A stretch of DNA of 64,000 bases, taken from NCBI RefSeq assembly GCF_019399895.1, contig NC_091882.1:3534001-3598000 (forward strand), read 5' to 3'. This DNA comes from Cardiocondyla obscurior (lineage: Eukaryota > Arthropoda > Insecta > Hymenoptera > Formicidae). Of this stretch, positions 52,760 through 63,023 are shown piece after piece. Position numbers and translations under genes: made by a program. The notes beneath the pieces were generated by a model. That model saw only the letters and a program-made list of their open reading frames with translations, had not been told where the DNA came from and ran no database searches. Positions within the stretch are counted from its first letter, which is position 1, and every line of letters begins with the position of its first letter.

Positions 52760-53394
52760 TCAGCAACTCGCTAACAACTTAGTCCATCGCACGAGAATGC
52801 GATCTATTAGGTGAGAACGCGGAACGAAACACGTATATCTCTGCGGCTTAGATATATCGCTTTATCTCGGTAAACAAATTTAGAATTTTTTTTCGGCTGT
52901 TCTCGTTACTTATCTTGCCAAGTTAATCACCGTAAAAAATATAATTTAACGCGAAATTAAATAATTACCGCGCGTGAAAATTGCCAAAGTAACAGAAATA
53001 AAAAAAAAAAAGAAAGAAAAACATTTTTAATTACTTCGCGACCGGTATATTCGAAATTCGTTGTGGAAACACGTTTCTTTCGGTAGTGCTTCGAGTTTTC
53101 GAGCGCATCCGCATCAAAGCTCTTAGACCCCCGTAACTTTTCAATGTACCAACCTACGCGAGAAGACTCTTGCCACCCTTGAAGTGACGCGACGAAGGAA
53201 AGACGACGATCGACTTTCTCAACGCGGAAGAAAACCCCTTTCGCGCTGTTGGCTCGACGGGAATTATTTAAATGGATTACCGCGGCAACTCCGTGGCAAA
53301 GTTTTCCGGGGGATTCGCTGATCCGCTCTTAAAATTTAGATGGATTATAAGGAGAACGCGCACACAGGGCTGAAAATAGTCTGCGTGTGGGAGC

Positions 53395-53493
53395 GAAGAG
53401 GACGACGAGACGGACGACGACTCTGACGACGACGGCGACAACGGCGACAACGAAGACGACGACGAAGACGACGGCGAAGACGAGGAGGACTAC
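53395..53493 (+). repeat. GAC/GAA/GGC trinucleotide-rich tract
   Basis: About 99 bases of imperfect three-base units. In the plus frame starting at 53395 it would encode an almost uninterrupted Asp/Glu run (for example EDDDEDDGEDEED) open from TAG 53377-53379 to TAA 53554-53556. On the minus strand it gives Ser/Arg repeats. There is no ATG or convincing splice site, so it is annotated as a repeat rather than an exon. Confidence 0.7.
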
Positions 53494-55146
53494 GGCGTGC
53501 CGAGCTGCCTGCAGATTTCATACTTATTATACTTAACGGGGACGGCGTCTTTTTAAAGGGGCTAACAATGAGGGATGGTGGATCCCTGTCGACCTCCGCG
53601 GCACCCATCCCCTGCCTCCCCCCCCTCTCTCTCTCCTTTAAGAAAATGTTTAATGCTGCGGAAAGTAAGGCGCGGTAATTAATATCCATTATCTCCTACG
53701 TTGGCGACCTCTATCCAATTAGTTCCGCGGATACCTGCGGAAACAAAGACGCATTAGCGGCGTCTCTCGTAGAACGAATACGACAAAAATCGGCTTAATG
53801 CACCGCTCAACGCTATCGAGAGATTTTCGGATTCTCTCGCATTCCGTGGACTAAGAGCTCTACCGTTTTTCTTTCTTTTTTCCCTTTTCTTTTTAAAGCA
53901 CGAAAATAATCGAGGTTTTTTTTTTCTCTCGTTAATAATAATTTTATTTATAATTACAACGCTGACGCGCACGCAGCGGTGTACCGATGTACATATCGAA
54001 ATCCGTCGTTAGGCTGCAAAGTGAATTTCGACCACGTCACACGTACAATGGATTACAAGTGAGGATCGCATTTAGCTCGCAGAGATGTTACAATTACGAT
54101 AGCCTACAACGGGGGTTCCACGGGTGTGTTATCACTTCGAAACGTTGGGTATTAATCCGAACGCGGAGGATATACGTGCTCGACATAGTCTCGCAATAAT
54201 ACGGCGGATCCGTCGATCTAACAAGACTGCTGGCGTTTCCACCGGTATCAGGGACCGGCTTGTACTCGCGGTTAAGTGCGGCTGTAATCGTAGAAATTGC
54301 AGCGACGGGAATCCGTCGTCGTCGCCGTCTTCGTCGTAGTACTACAGTGTAATATGCGACGCGTATTACACGCGCGCGTATCTATACGCGTTTGCGCGCC
54401 TCCGGTTGTATGCGTGCGTGAAAGGATACGATGTTCCTTGCGCGATAAGTAGCGAGTTTAATTTGCCGTACTAGTTTATGCGTCCGAAGTTATCGCGCGA
54501 TAAGCTGCTTCCACGAGGCCAGGTGGAGCCCCGCTCTCGCGAGAGAGAAAAAAATAAAATTTATTCCGCGAATTAAGATAAAATGCTCGCGTGACCAGCG
54601 CGTCGAAACGACAGAGATGCGACTCCGCTGCGACGCGTAATTAGTGCCTCCTCGCTGATTTCGTTGGGCGCGGTCGCGCACCAGGCCGGCTGGCCACTTA
54701 ACGCGCCTTTACTTTATTCAATTTTATCCGAAAATAATGTAGAACGAGAATACCTTGGGCACGGGATGACGCAACCGTTACATCCGAGGAGATAGAATCT
54801 GACGGCGAGGCGTACGAAATTATTTATATTATTGCATTTTCACGAGAAGCTTGTCTTCTCTCGGTAATCGGGGGATCGTCTGGGTTCCGCTCGGCGTCCA
54901 CGTAAAATCATCGCGCTTGAACGACGGATACGAGAATCTTCAACCGCGAAAACGACGCGGCGGATTACGAATTAAACGCGGCGACGATTAAACTGGAACC
55001 TCCCCCCGTTCGCTTCGCGGCGTAACGACGGTCGTTCGACGTCGCGGGTGAACGTCACCAGCAGAGCGAAACGCGAGAGAGCCGTCGGCGCGCATTCCCT
55101 CGCAACAGTACGCGCGCGGGCGGCGGAGAACTAGAAGGAGCGCGCC

Positions 55147-55188
55147 ATGATAATAACAGCGATTATCGCTGTATTCGGGAAATTACTG
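55147..55188 (+). other. Possible alternative first coding exon end
   Basis: Within a CpG-dense block (about 55030-55188) an ATG at 55147 opens 14 codons (MIITAIIAVFGKLL) and runs in phase 0 into a good donor, AATTACTG|GTAAGC, at 55188/55189. Joined to the 58543 exon it would add WLVI and stop, giving an 18-residue hydrophobic peptide. The block resembles a promoter in composition, but no initiator or TATA element was identified, so the transcript start is undefined. Confidence 0.25.
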
Positions 55189-55904
55189 GTAAGCGGCAGG
55201 CCCCGGTACATAATTGAACGCCGGCCAGATACTGCTCCCTTGCTCGCATCGCGTCGCTCGCTCGCACACGAAACGCGTGTGCGTGCATAACGACGCGGAC
55301 GAAGGCAGGCGCGGGCCATCCTTTCGCGTGCACATTGCACACGCACGCACGTGTAACGCGGCGCGGTCTCTCGCACATTGCGCGTGCGGCGCCGCGCCAC
55401 ACTTACACCTCCATACGGAAACACGGCTATCTATCCGGCGGAGGTTTATACGCGTGTTGCCGCTGTAAACTCGCGCCCGGGTACCGGCAACGTAATCGTA
55501 CGAGATCCCATTGCATGAATATAATTTGCATACAAGTTGGTTATACGGCGAAAGGGGGATATGGGGGGGAAGAGGAGGAGGAAACGGGGGGAGGGAGGGA
55601 GGGAAAGCCGGCATCAGCTGGCTCGCCCGTATAAACGATTATATGGACCCAACAGATGTAGGCGGACCTGCGACCCCGCGCAGTTCGCGATTGGCGTTGT
55701 ACCCTTTTACGCCCTCCTATCCTGCTTGCCCTCCCGCTCGCCTTCGCTGCCCTGCGTACGCTTGCGTTATCACAAAATGCCCTGGTAATGGCAAGGCCAT
55801 ATAATTTATGGGTACCTGCGAATTGTCCCAGAGTGCGCCCCTTATGCGAATTGCCGCACGATCAGCAGCCCTTCAACTCCCGCGAAATCAACGAGCGTTT
55901 AATT

Positions 55905-55912
<8 letters not shown>

Positions 55913-55936
<24 letters not shown>

Positions 55937-55938
55937 TT
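55913..55938. repeat. 26-base poly-T tract
   Basis: Unbroken T run in CpG-rich surroundings. A second T tract of similar length follows at about 56017-56034. No adjacent retro-element body was recognised. Confidence 0.9.
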
Positions 55939-58542
55939 GTATTCGGTTACTCGCACTCGGCGGAAATCGTCATCGAGATCGAAAGTGCCGAAAATCGAGA
56001 AAGGTATCTAAGCGTGTTTTTTTTTTTTTTTTTTATTTCCTCGTCTCGTAATACAAAAATTGACGGCGTGTTAGACGGCGGTTCGTATTATCATTCAGAA
56101 TTGTTCCACAATGCGCAAGATTGCCGATGTTTGAGTCGTCGTGAAACATAAGTTCGCAGTGTCGAGGGGCTTTAGAGGGTAGTCGCGAAGGTTGAAAAGA
56201 GGAAATCGACCGGCTCGAGTACGGAGTTCGACGTGAAAAAGAAACCTCCGCGCATTCTCAACGGTTGCGTCCTCGGGTGCGGAGTGTAGAAGTGGATCGC
56301 TAGCACGGCACATCATTAAGCCGGAGAGTGGTCGTGTCGCGCTATCGACTTTATCCTTTTTTCTCTCCCTCTCCTTGATTCGTCTTCTGTACCAGACTGC
56401 CCCGGGAATCTCTTTTTCGTGCGGCTCGGCATCCCGCGCCGGGCTTGGACACCTAATCTAATGGATGAGACACGGCGACTAGAGGTGTGTGGGCATTTAG
56501 GAGAAAATATCACATCGGCCGGACCGATTGTCGCGAGGGAAAGAGAGAGAAAGAGAAAGAGTGAGTCGCGAGAGGGGTAGAGCGAGACGGAAATAACAAA
56601 GATAAAGAGAATAAGAGAATCGAGGTTAACAGAAACGAGAGAGTAGAACGGTAGAAAGATCCTTTGAAGCAGCCGCCGCCACTTGTTGGTCGATCAACGG
56701 CTCCCTTTAAATCCGATCGCCAGTCACCTCACCCCCTCCCCCCCTCCCTTCCCTCACCTACCTCAGCTTCTTCGGCATCGATAGGATAGGCGCCGCTTTT
56801 AGAGGTGGATTGCGTTCCCGTGCACGCCTCACCAACCACGCCACGGACGTTACAGATTTTCGTTTACATTTATAAGTCCGAGGGAAAGAGGGAGGGAAGA
56901 AGAGGGCGATATAGCCGGCCGCAGCTGGTGTGCCAATAAATTCTACGGCATTCACCGGGAGAAAGAGAGGGCCTTTAGCGCCACCGTATATTGTTGCGTG
57001 TGGAGGGAGGCCGGTGGTCCTCGTTGACGACGACCTTCAAAGCGGACGAGCCGCCGTCCCGTGTGGACGTCATCGGAACATACCTTCCATAGGCGGGTAA
57101 CGCCTCGTTTTATTGGCGGTCGATCCTTTTTTCCGTTTATGCAATATCTCGCCCGCAGAAATATTAACTTAGGCGGCCGCTTCTTTGGTTCGCGATATCG
57201 GTGCTACGCGTAGGGCGTGTCGCTTATGCATTTTGCATCGATTGCCGGACGCATCGCCACGCAAATATATTCGATCGCGAAGCTTGCTTGTGGACGTAAA
57301 AAAAAAAATATATATATATATATTTCCAGCCTATTTTTACTTGCGGAAGAGAATACGTAAGGTGTCCCTTCGCGCCTCCGACAAATCAATACTAAAGACT
57401 ACTAAAGATCATTAGTCCTCTCGCATAAATCAAACGATTAAACGAGCGACAGTGTTAGATTAGCTTACAAATTATGAAAGGGCTCACGGCGCCCGAGTAC
57501 GTCGCCCGGGAGTTTACCGAGTACATCGAAAATCCATCTTGCCGCCTTTTGATTTAACACGCGGCGCGCGAGGGAAGCGGGAGAGCAAATCGCCGAGCTC
57601 GACTTGGTCCGCGAGATGTTCTCGGTGGAAACGAACGTCCTTAGACCGAGCGCATTGATCGGCGGGGGTGAGAGTCGGCCCCCAAATGGCGCGAAGTAAT
57701 ATAAAGTCCGGGGAGCCGCGGTCATATCGCGCTCGTAAACCAGAAGGTTCTCCATTCCTGCACCTCGCCTCGCCCTCGAGCTTGTAAGAGCGTTTCTTTC
57801 CCGTATTCGCCGAGCGGAGTGGAGTCTTCGTGGTATGAAGCAATTTACATGAGGGTCGACGCGCGCGTGCTTCCACCCTCGCGCCAGGCATTCAGGATCG
57901 TCCGACGCACGCGGAGGTCTTTGGACCGAGGAAAGTATCGCGCCGTCAAGAGAATACGGAGTTACAAAATATTTCGAGCTCGGCGACGCCGCGATCCAAG
58001 AAAGTTATTCGGCGCGGTCAATAAAATAAAATTAATCGCGAAAATTTCGTAGCGGCGAGTAAAGCTCACTTTAGCAAAATCACTCGCAATACTTCTGTCT
58101 CGCGATTATTGCGCGCGTTTACGCGTGACTGACTCGCGTTGGAGATGGTATCGGGATTGACTTGGAATTTTAAAAATATAAAGCGCGCTCTCCACGAAGC
58201 ACGGATCCGCGATAAGCAACTGATTGCGTGGCCCGCCACTTCCTCCGTTATCAGCTATTAGTGACGTCTACTGATTTCACTTCGTTGACCTACTTGTAAA
58301 TGCTCAGGTAGCGTGTTCTCCGGTCTTAAAAAGCTACTTGTAATCACTCCAATGTATAACGTTGTACATCGAGAACTTTTTTTTTTTTTCCTTTTTTTTT
58401 TTCGATCAATGCAAAATCGGAGCAGATCTAGATACAAACCGTCGCATGTATTTAAAATTAAATAATTATTCTCGCCGAGTTTATAATTATAAGAAGCTTG
58501 TATTTTATATTCTACATATATGTATTTTTTTTTCTGTTTCAG

Positions 58543-58682
58543 TGGCTTGTAATTTAACCCGCACGCCGTGAGCTCGCCGATTCTGAGAAGTCGCCTATCT
58601 TCGGCACAGGAGCTGTTTCGTGAGGGCTACCTATCTATACGCAGCGTGTACTCGATAATGCCCGAACAAAGTGCTGTCGCAG
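58543..58682 (+). other. 140-nt exon candidate
   Basis: The acceptor TTTTTTTTTCTGTTTCAG ends at 58542 and the donor GTCGCAG|GTGAGT follows 58682. Both are near consensus and this is the strongest exon in the window. All three frames meet a stop in the first 30 bases (TAA 58550, TAA 58555, TGA 58569), so it cannot be an internal coding exon. It must end an upstream ORF or be 5' untranslated. One frame is then open from 58553 to the donor and contains an ATG at 58658. This layout is typical of the exon that carries the start codon of a gene. Confidence 0.55.
58658..58682 (+). CDS. Possible main start codon, first eight codons
   Basis: The ATG at 58658 has A at -3 and encodes MPEQSAVA plus one base before the donor, so the next exon must begin in phase 1. 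If the next exon is at 62452, the frame stops two codons later (Ala-Ala-TAA). If it lies beyond 64 kb, this is the N-terminus of an unidentified protein. I could not match the eight residues to a family. Confidence 0.3.
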
Positions 58683-61600
58683 GTGAGTAGATTACACGAA
58701 TACTCGAAAAGTCTTAGCCGGGACTGCGAGAAGCGGGATCGGCCGGAGACGAAGGGCTCGCGAGGGAAAGAGAGAGACGGAGAGCGAGAGAGCGAGGTTA
58801 CCGAAGAAGAGATCGGCGAAGGGTGAGGGAAGTCGGCCATGTTGAAGGGGTGGGATGGTGGAGGCGAGAGGTGGCTAGGAGAAGAAGGCGCCGCACGGTC
58901 GCGTCTTCGACCGCACGAGAGAGGCCGTGAAAGCGATCGCTATGCGACCACGACGCGGTGTCGAGAGTGAGCACCATCTTGTTAACAGCCGAGTTCTTTT
59001 CCCATCGGCGTCGGCTCCGATAGGCCTGCGGGACCATGGTGGGCGTTCTTCCTCGTCTTCCTATTTTATCCGCTCCGTACTTGCTCCGCCTCGAGCGATG
59101 CTCTCTCGGTTCCCCGGGTGCATGCGATCGCCGCGGGTATACGTCGTCCACAGGGGGGTATCGGTTCCCCTTCATATGCCTCGCCGATGAATCCACAGGT
59201 AGGTGAGGCCTGACCTGCAGGTTTCGCCGCGGCTAAGCCGACGGCGAGGTCGCGGCGACTGGACGTTTCGCGTCCGCTCGACGCGTGTATTATTTTAATA
59301 TTCAGATTCCGTCTCACGGGTTACTCTCCGCGTCCCACTTGTGTAACGGGGGGTATCGATTTTTATCTCCGTGTCGCTTTCGATATTCTTCGTAGCGTCA
59401 GGTTGCGTAACGCGAGGAGAAATCTTAATGCAGACTTCTCGGAAGGTTTTAATGACTTCGCGCCGGTTTCTTGCGTTAATATAAGATTTATATCGTCTTC
59501 GCGCGATCGCGGGCCAGGGCTCTAGCTTCGCATTAATTACGATGATTCACGCGGGCATCTGTTTCGGTTAAAATTGTGCCCACGCCTATTGAATTCTTAT
59601 CAATGTCCGCCGCGGCGCGGACCGCCCTTAAGGGACAGGTGCAGATGCGGCGCGGCCTGATAAAACATTAACAGGCACCTGCATTTCTTTCGAACGAGCT
59701 GGCGCGCAAACACGACTTGAAGAAGTAGCAGGCGGCGACAAAACCGGGGAATAAGAGAGGATATACATCCATTATCATCAGCATGCAAATTAGATCGAGG
59801 ATTACCGCAAATCCTTTCGTAACAATCCTTCGCACCGCGAGAGCGGGGTTCTGCGGATCGCCTTGAAAGCAATGGTCCTGAGAAAAAGGGAAAGGGAGAA
59901 AAGGGAAAATCCCGCGGTAGAACGCGAGGGAGGGCGATGGGACGCCGTTCCGTACAAACTCTTAACTCGAACTTAATTAACGCCTGCCGTCGCGATAGTA
60001 TATGAACGTTTCTGTCTTCCCCTCGGCACTAGACGCGGTATATACATCCTCTCGGCCAAAAAAACAATGTACAAAACATATATAACTTTACGATACACGG
60101 ACATAATATTCATAAAAATAAAAAAAGTCTTTCAAAGAAAAAAAAAAAAAGAAAAGAAATTAAAAAGATAAAATATAATGTGCTAAATAATTTTCAGATT
60201 ATCGTATTTCCGTTCTGGCTGCTTTATATATCGCCTGTTTCTTTTACAATTTTGTCAAGTTATCGATGTACCTTTCTCTCTTAACGCGCGCGTGTCCAGG
60301 ATAAAGGCCCACTGTTCCCTCCAAATATACAACTCCATCGTTGATTGGCGATACCGCGGAACCTGCGTCATAAATTTCAATTTCAGAGCCATTACGTAAA
60401 ACAAGAGCGGGCATTGAGCGAGCAGCTCGTAATGCGCGCTCTCATATCTCATTCGATATACGTGAATCGCTTAGCCGTGCCACGACCCGCGGCGACTTAA
60501 TGGACGTCTTTCGAGATTGATAAAAGAGGAAGGGGAAATCCGCAAGAGAAGAGCGGTCATTCATTCGCTCTAACTCACATATGCTCCATTCAGCGACCGC
60601 GACAATCTCTAATTGCTCCGTCCACCCTCTCCTTTCTCTCTCTATCTCTTTCTCTATCTCTCGCCGGCTCAAAATCACTCTCCTGTTATCACGTAACTTT
60701 ATGATTATTATCCCCGTGTTGACGTACATGCTCGTTGAACAGCAATAGCAGCTGGCACAGAATTCGTGAGTATCCGGGAACTCGGCTCGCTTTAACAAGC
60801 TTCTCCGAGGTACGCCGACCGAAGGAGAAAGGGGATGGCCGGTCGTTGGAATCGCGTGCATCATTGTCGTGTCCCGAAGACGCGATATGCAAAGTCGTAT
60901 ACGCGAAGGGTGATAAAAAAAGGAAAAAAAAAAAAAGAAAAAAAAAATAGAAACCGAAGAGTCGCAGTCGTGCGCGGAAGTTGTGACATAATGACGCGTG
61001 TAATAACACGAAACATATCCCGCATGCAAAACGCTCCGCTATTAATATTCGAAATATAAATGGTCGAATTGATTTTATAACATGAGGTACGATGTTCTTT
61101 GTATGCAAATGTCGCTGGGTGATTTTCACGAGAACGCCGGGAACGCGAGTATAAGCGCGATGTTAAGTAACGGTAGCCTACGAACATGATCAGGGAATGG
61201 CACGAACGACGCGTAATTTCCTAGACGCTCGCAATTTCCACATCGTGGCCTAACCGAGCGAAATGAAGGCAGACGATCTCACCGGCTCTGATCGCGCGTC
61301 AGCCTCACGTCCAGATGAGTTACGCGGCAGACAAATATTTCAGCGCGTTCGACCGCGCGTAGGAAAATTGCGCGTAAAAACGAGTTCGCTCAGAAGAAAC
61401 GCGCTATCGCAGGTAAAACGGGAAGCGAGAGCGAGCGCGCGTACAGATAAAGCGCGAGAAAGTTATTCCGGCGCGTCCGTCCACGGCGACGACGCGGAGT
61501 GCGTGAGCGTTTTATAATCTCGCGGGACACGCGAGTGGGGAGGGATCGTAGAGCCGGGAATCAGGAAGAATCTTGACAAGTAGCGTAATTAGCAGCGGAT

Positions 61601-62451
61601 AACCGATAAGACGTTTCCACGCTCGTAGCGGATAAGTGCTGGGCGAATTATGTTACGTATTAATGTCACGCGGGGACCGCGCCGTCGGCTATGGCTATGT
61701 CCTCCGATAAGTTGACGGGCGGGAGCCGGAGGGATTCCTTTGCGCTCGCGGTCGGATGCGAAAATTAAATAAAGCGAAACAAGGTGGAATCGCGTGTATC
61801 ATCGCGACTGAGATGCGAAGTAATGGATCCGTGGAGATAGCAGGGGGGTACGAGAGTGCCGGGATTATTCGTTCCCCGTGACCATGCGTGCATGATTTAC
61901 TTTTACGATTCCGTCGCAACAGAGACATTACGAGGAAAGCGAGCCCTCCGCGGCGCGATAACGCCGGCCGTAAAGAAATCTGTAAAATGGTAAGATTCCA
62001 CCGGGCGGTATAATTAATACTTATGAGCAATTATCCCCGGCCACCGGTGGCTTCGAACAAAGTTGGCACAGTTAATATATTCGCATGATCGTCGCTACGA
62101 GACGATAACTACCCGGATTACCGCGGTTTTACTTCGTGTTAATGTGGGACGGGAGGCGCGGGGAGCGGCTAATGATTGCGCAAGATCCAGGTGGAAAAAA
62201 GTGTTGGTTAAGTAAAGGGGGAATGCTTGAAGTAAACGTGGCGAGTGTTACGGACATTGGACGGAATCCAAGCGGTTCCGCACGGGCTATAAAGCACGAG
62301 AGAAAAGTCCTTGAGGTGTATCCATTAAGCTGCGGACAAACAAACCCAAAAGAGCATCAACGACCACCACTTCGGCCGTAATATATTACCGCGTGACTAA
62401 CGTACGCTAAATCTCTTTCTCTCTCTCTCTCTCTCTTTATTTCTCTCGCAG
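58683..62451 (+). other. Putative intron with little recognisable content
   Basis: It contains GC-rich sequence at 58.74-59.2 kb with CCATCTTG and GCCATGTTG motifs (YY1-like on the minus strand), a donor-like CCACAG|GTAGGT near 59199, an A-rich run near 60.13 kb, T/A runs near 60.92-60.95 kb and CT tracts. Open frames here are chance-like. No gene is supported. Confidence 0.35.
62411..62451 (+). other. Strong polypyrimidine tract and acceptor
   Basis: About 35 pyrimidines, mostly CT repeats, end in TCTCGCAG at 62451. It could serve the donor at 58683. Because CT microsatellites are frequent here and usually meaningless, the call depends on transcript evidence. Confidence 0.3.
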
Positions 62452-63023
62452 CCGCTTAAGCTTCGCCTATGCTTGTCACATTGTATTTTATAAATAAATA
62501 GGTCCGAAGAAATTTATTTTACACGGGCGAGCAGGGCTCGCTTCTCTCACTCCCTCGTTCTCCACTCTTGAAGTTCTAGATAAAAAATTTTCTTTATTTT
62601 CGAACGTAAAATACTTTTTAACGCGCTGCTAATAATTTACATAAAAGTTAGAGAAAGGCGTTGCATAGGTATTTTGTAGTATGGACAGTTACAATAGTAA
62701 CAAGTTCTTCAAAGTGTAACGTTTGGCGTTATTCAAAATAGCCAAGTGACCGCTATTGCCTAATTATACAGTTTTAATCGAATGCATTGCACAATCGTGC
62801 TGACTAGTGATTTGAACTACATTGTTTCTAAATGTCACAATATTCTTAGCAAGTCAAATATAGAAGCAACAGGAAAAGATGTCACGGCAGCTTCGTGTGT
62901 AATTTTTGTAACAATATATGTATTATATATTGCATCGATCGTTGCTACGAGTACCGCAAAAATTTTTAAGCTTTATTTTTTGAGAGGCAATTATTTTATT
63001 CATTAAAAAAAAAAAAAAATAAA
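62452..63023 (+). other. Possible terminal exon with poly(A) signals
   Basis: Downstream of the acceptor the sequence turns AT-rich and CpG-poor. AATAAA occurs at 62493-62498 and again at 63018-63023. In the frame inherited from 58658 it would stop at once. This would make the transcript one with only very short ORFs. Alternatively the AT-rich segment is intronic. Length and end point are uncertain. Confidence 0.25.
62782..63006 (+). CDS. Possible 74-aa membrane protein ORF
   Basis: ATG 62782 to TAA 63004-63006. Residues about 38-60 (CVIFVTIYVLYIASIVATS and neighbours) form a plausible single transmembrane helix with a short basic C-terminal tail (KIFKLYFLRG). The ORF sits in CpG-poor, AT-rich DNA unlike its surroundings and is followed at once by a run of 15 A. 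That combination suggests either a 3' exon of the plus-strand transcript or a retro-inserted fragment. No family recognised. In AT-rich DNA an open frame this long is less expected by chance than in the CpG-rich parts. Confidence 0.25.
   Translation: MHCTIVLTSDLNYIVSKCHNILSKSNIEATGKDVTAASCVIFVTIYVLYIASIVATSTAKIFKLYFLRGNYFIH

Larger units (their letters stand above)
44073..58542 (+). other. Putative 14.5-kb intron
   Basis: No recognised gene on the plus strand. Contents include copy B of the diverged element (46581-46650), a 39-base A run (47841-47879), a GAC/GAA/GGC trinucleotide tract (53395-53493), a candidate alternative first exon (about 55030-55188), a 26-base T run (55913-55938) and AT-rich blocks at 45.8-46.0, 48.6-48.8 and 50.0-50.2 kb. 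The minus strand carries a protein-like open segment at 52487-52759. Open frames around 44.3-46.5 kb are long, but I cannot assign any of them. Confidence 0.4.

Noticed and set aside
58798..59196. 132-codon minus-strand frame over the GC-rich block after the 58543 exon
   Set aside because: Arg/Ser-rich with no motif. The good start context (CAACATGGCC) of a shorter overlapping minus frame is a single match and is antisense to a better-supported exon.
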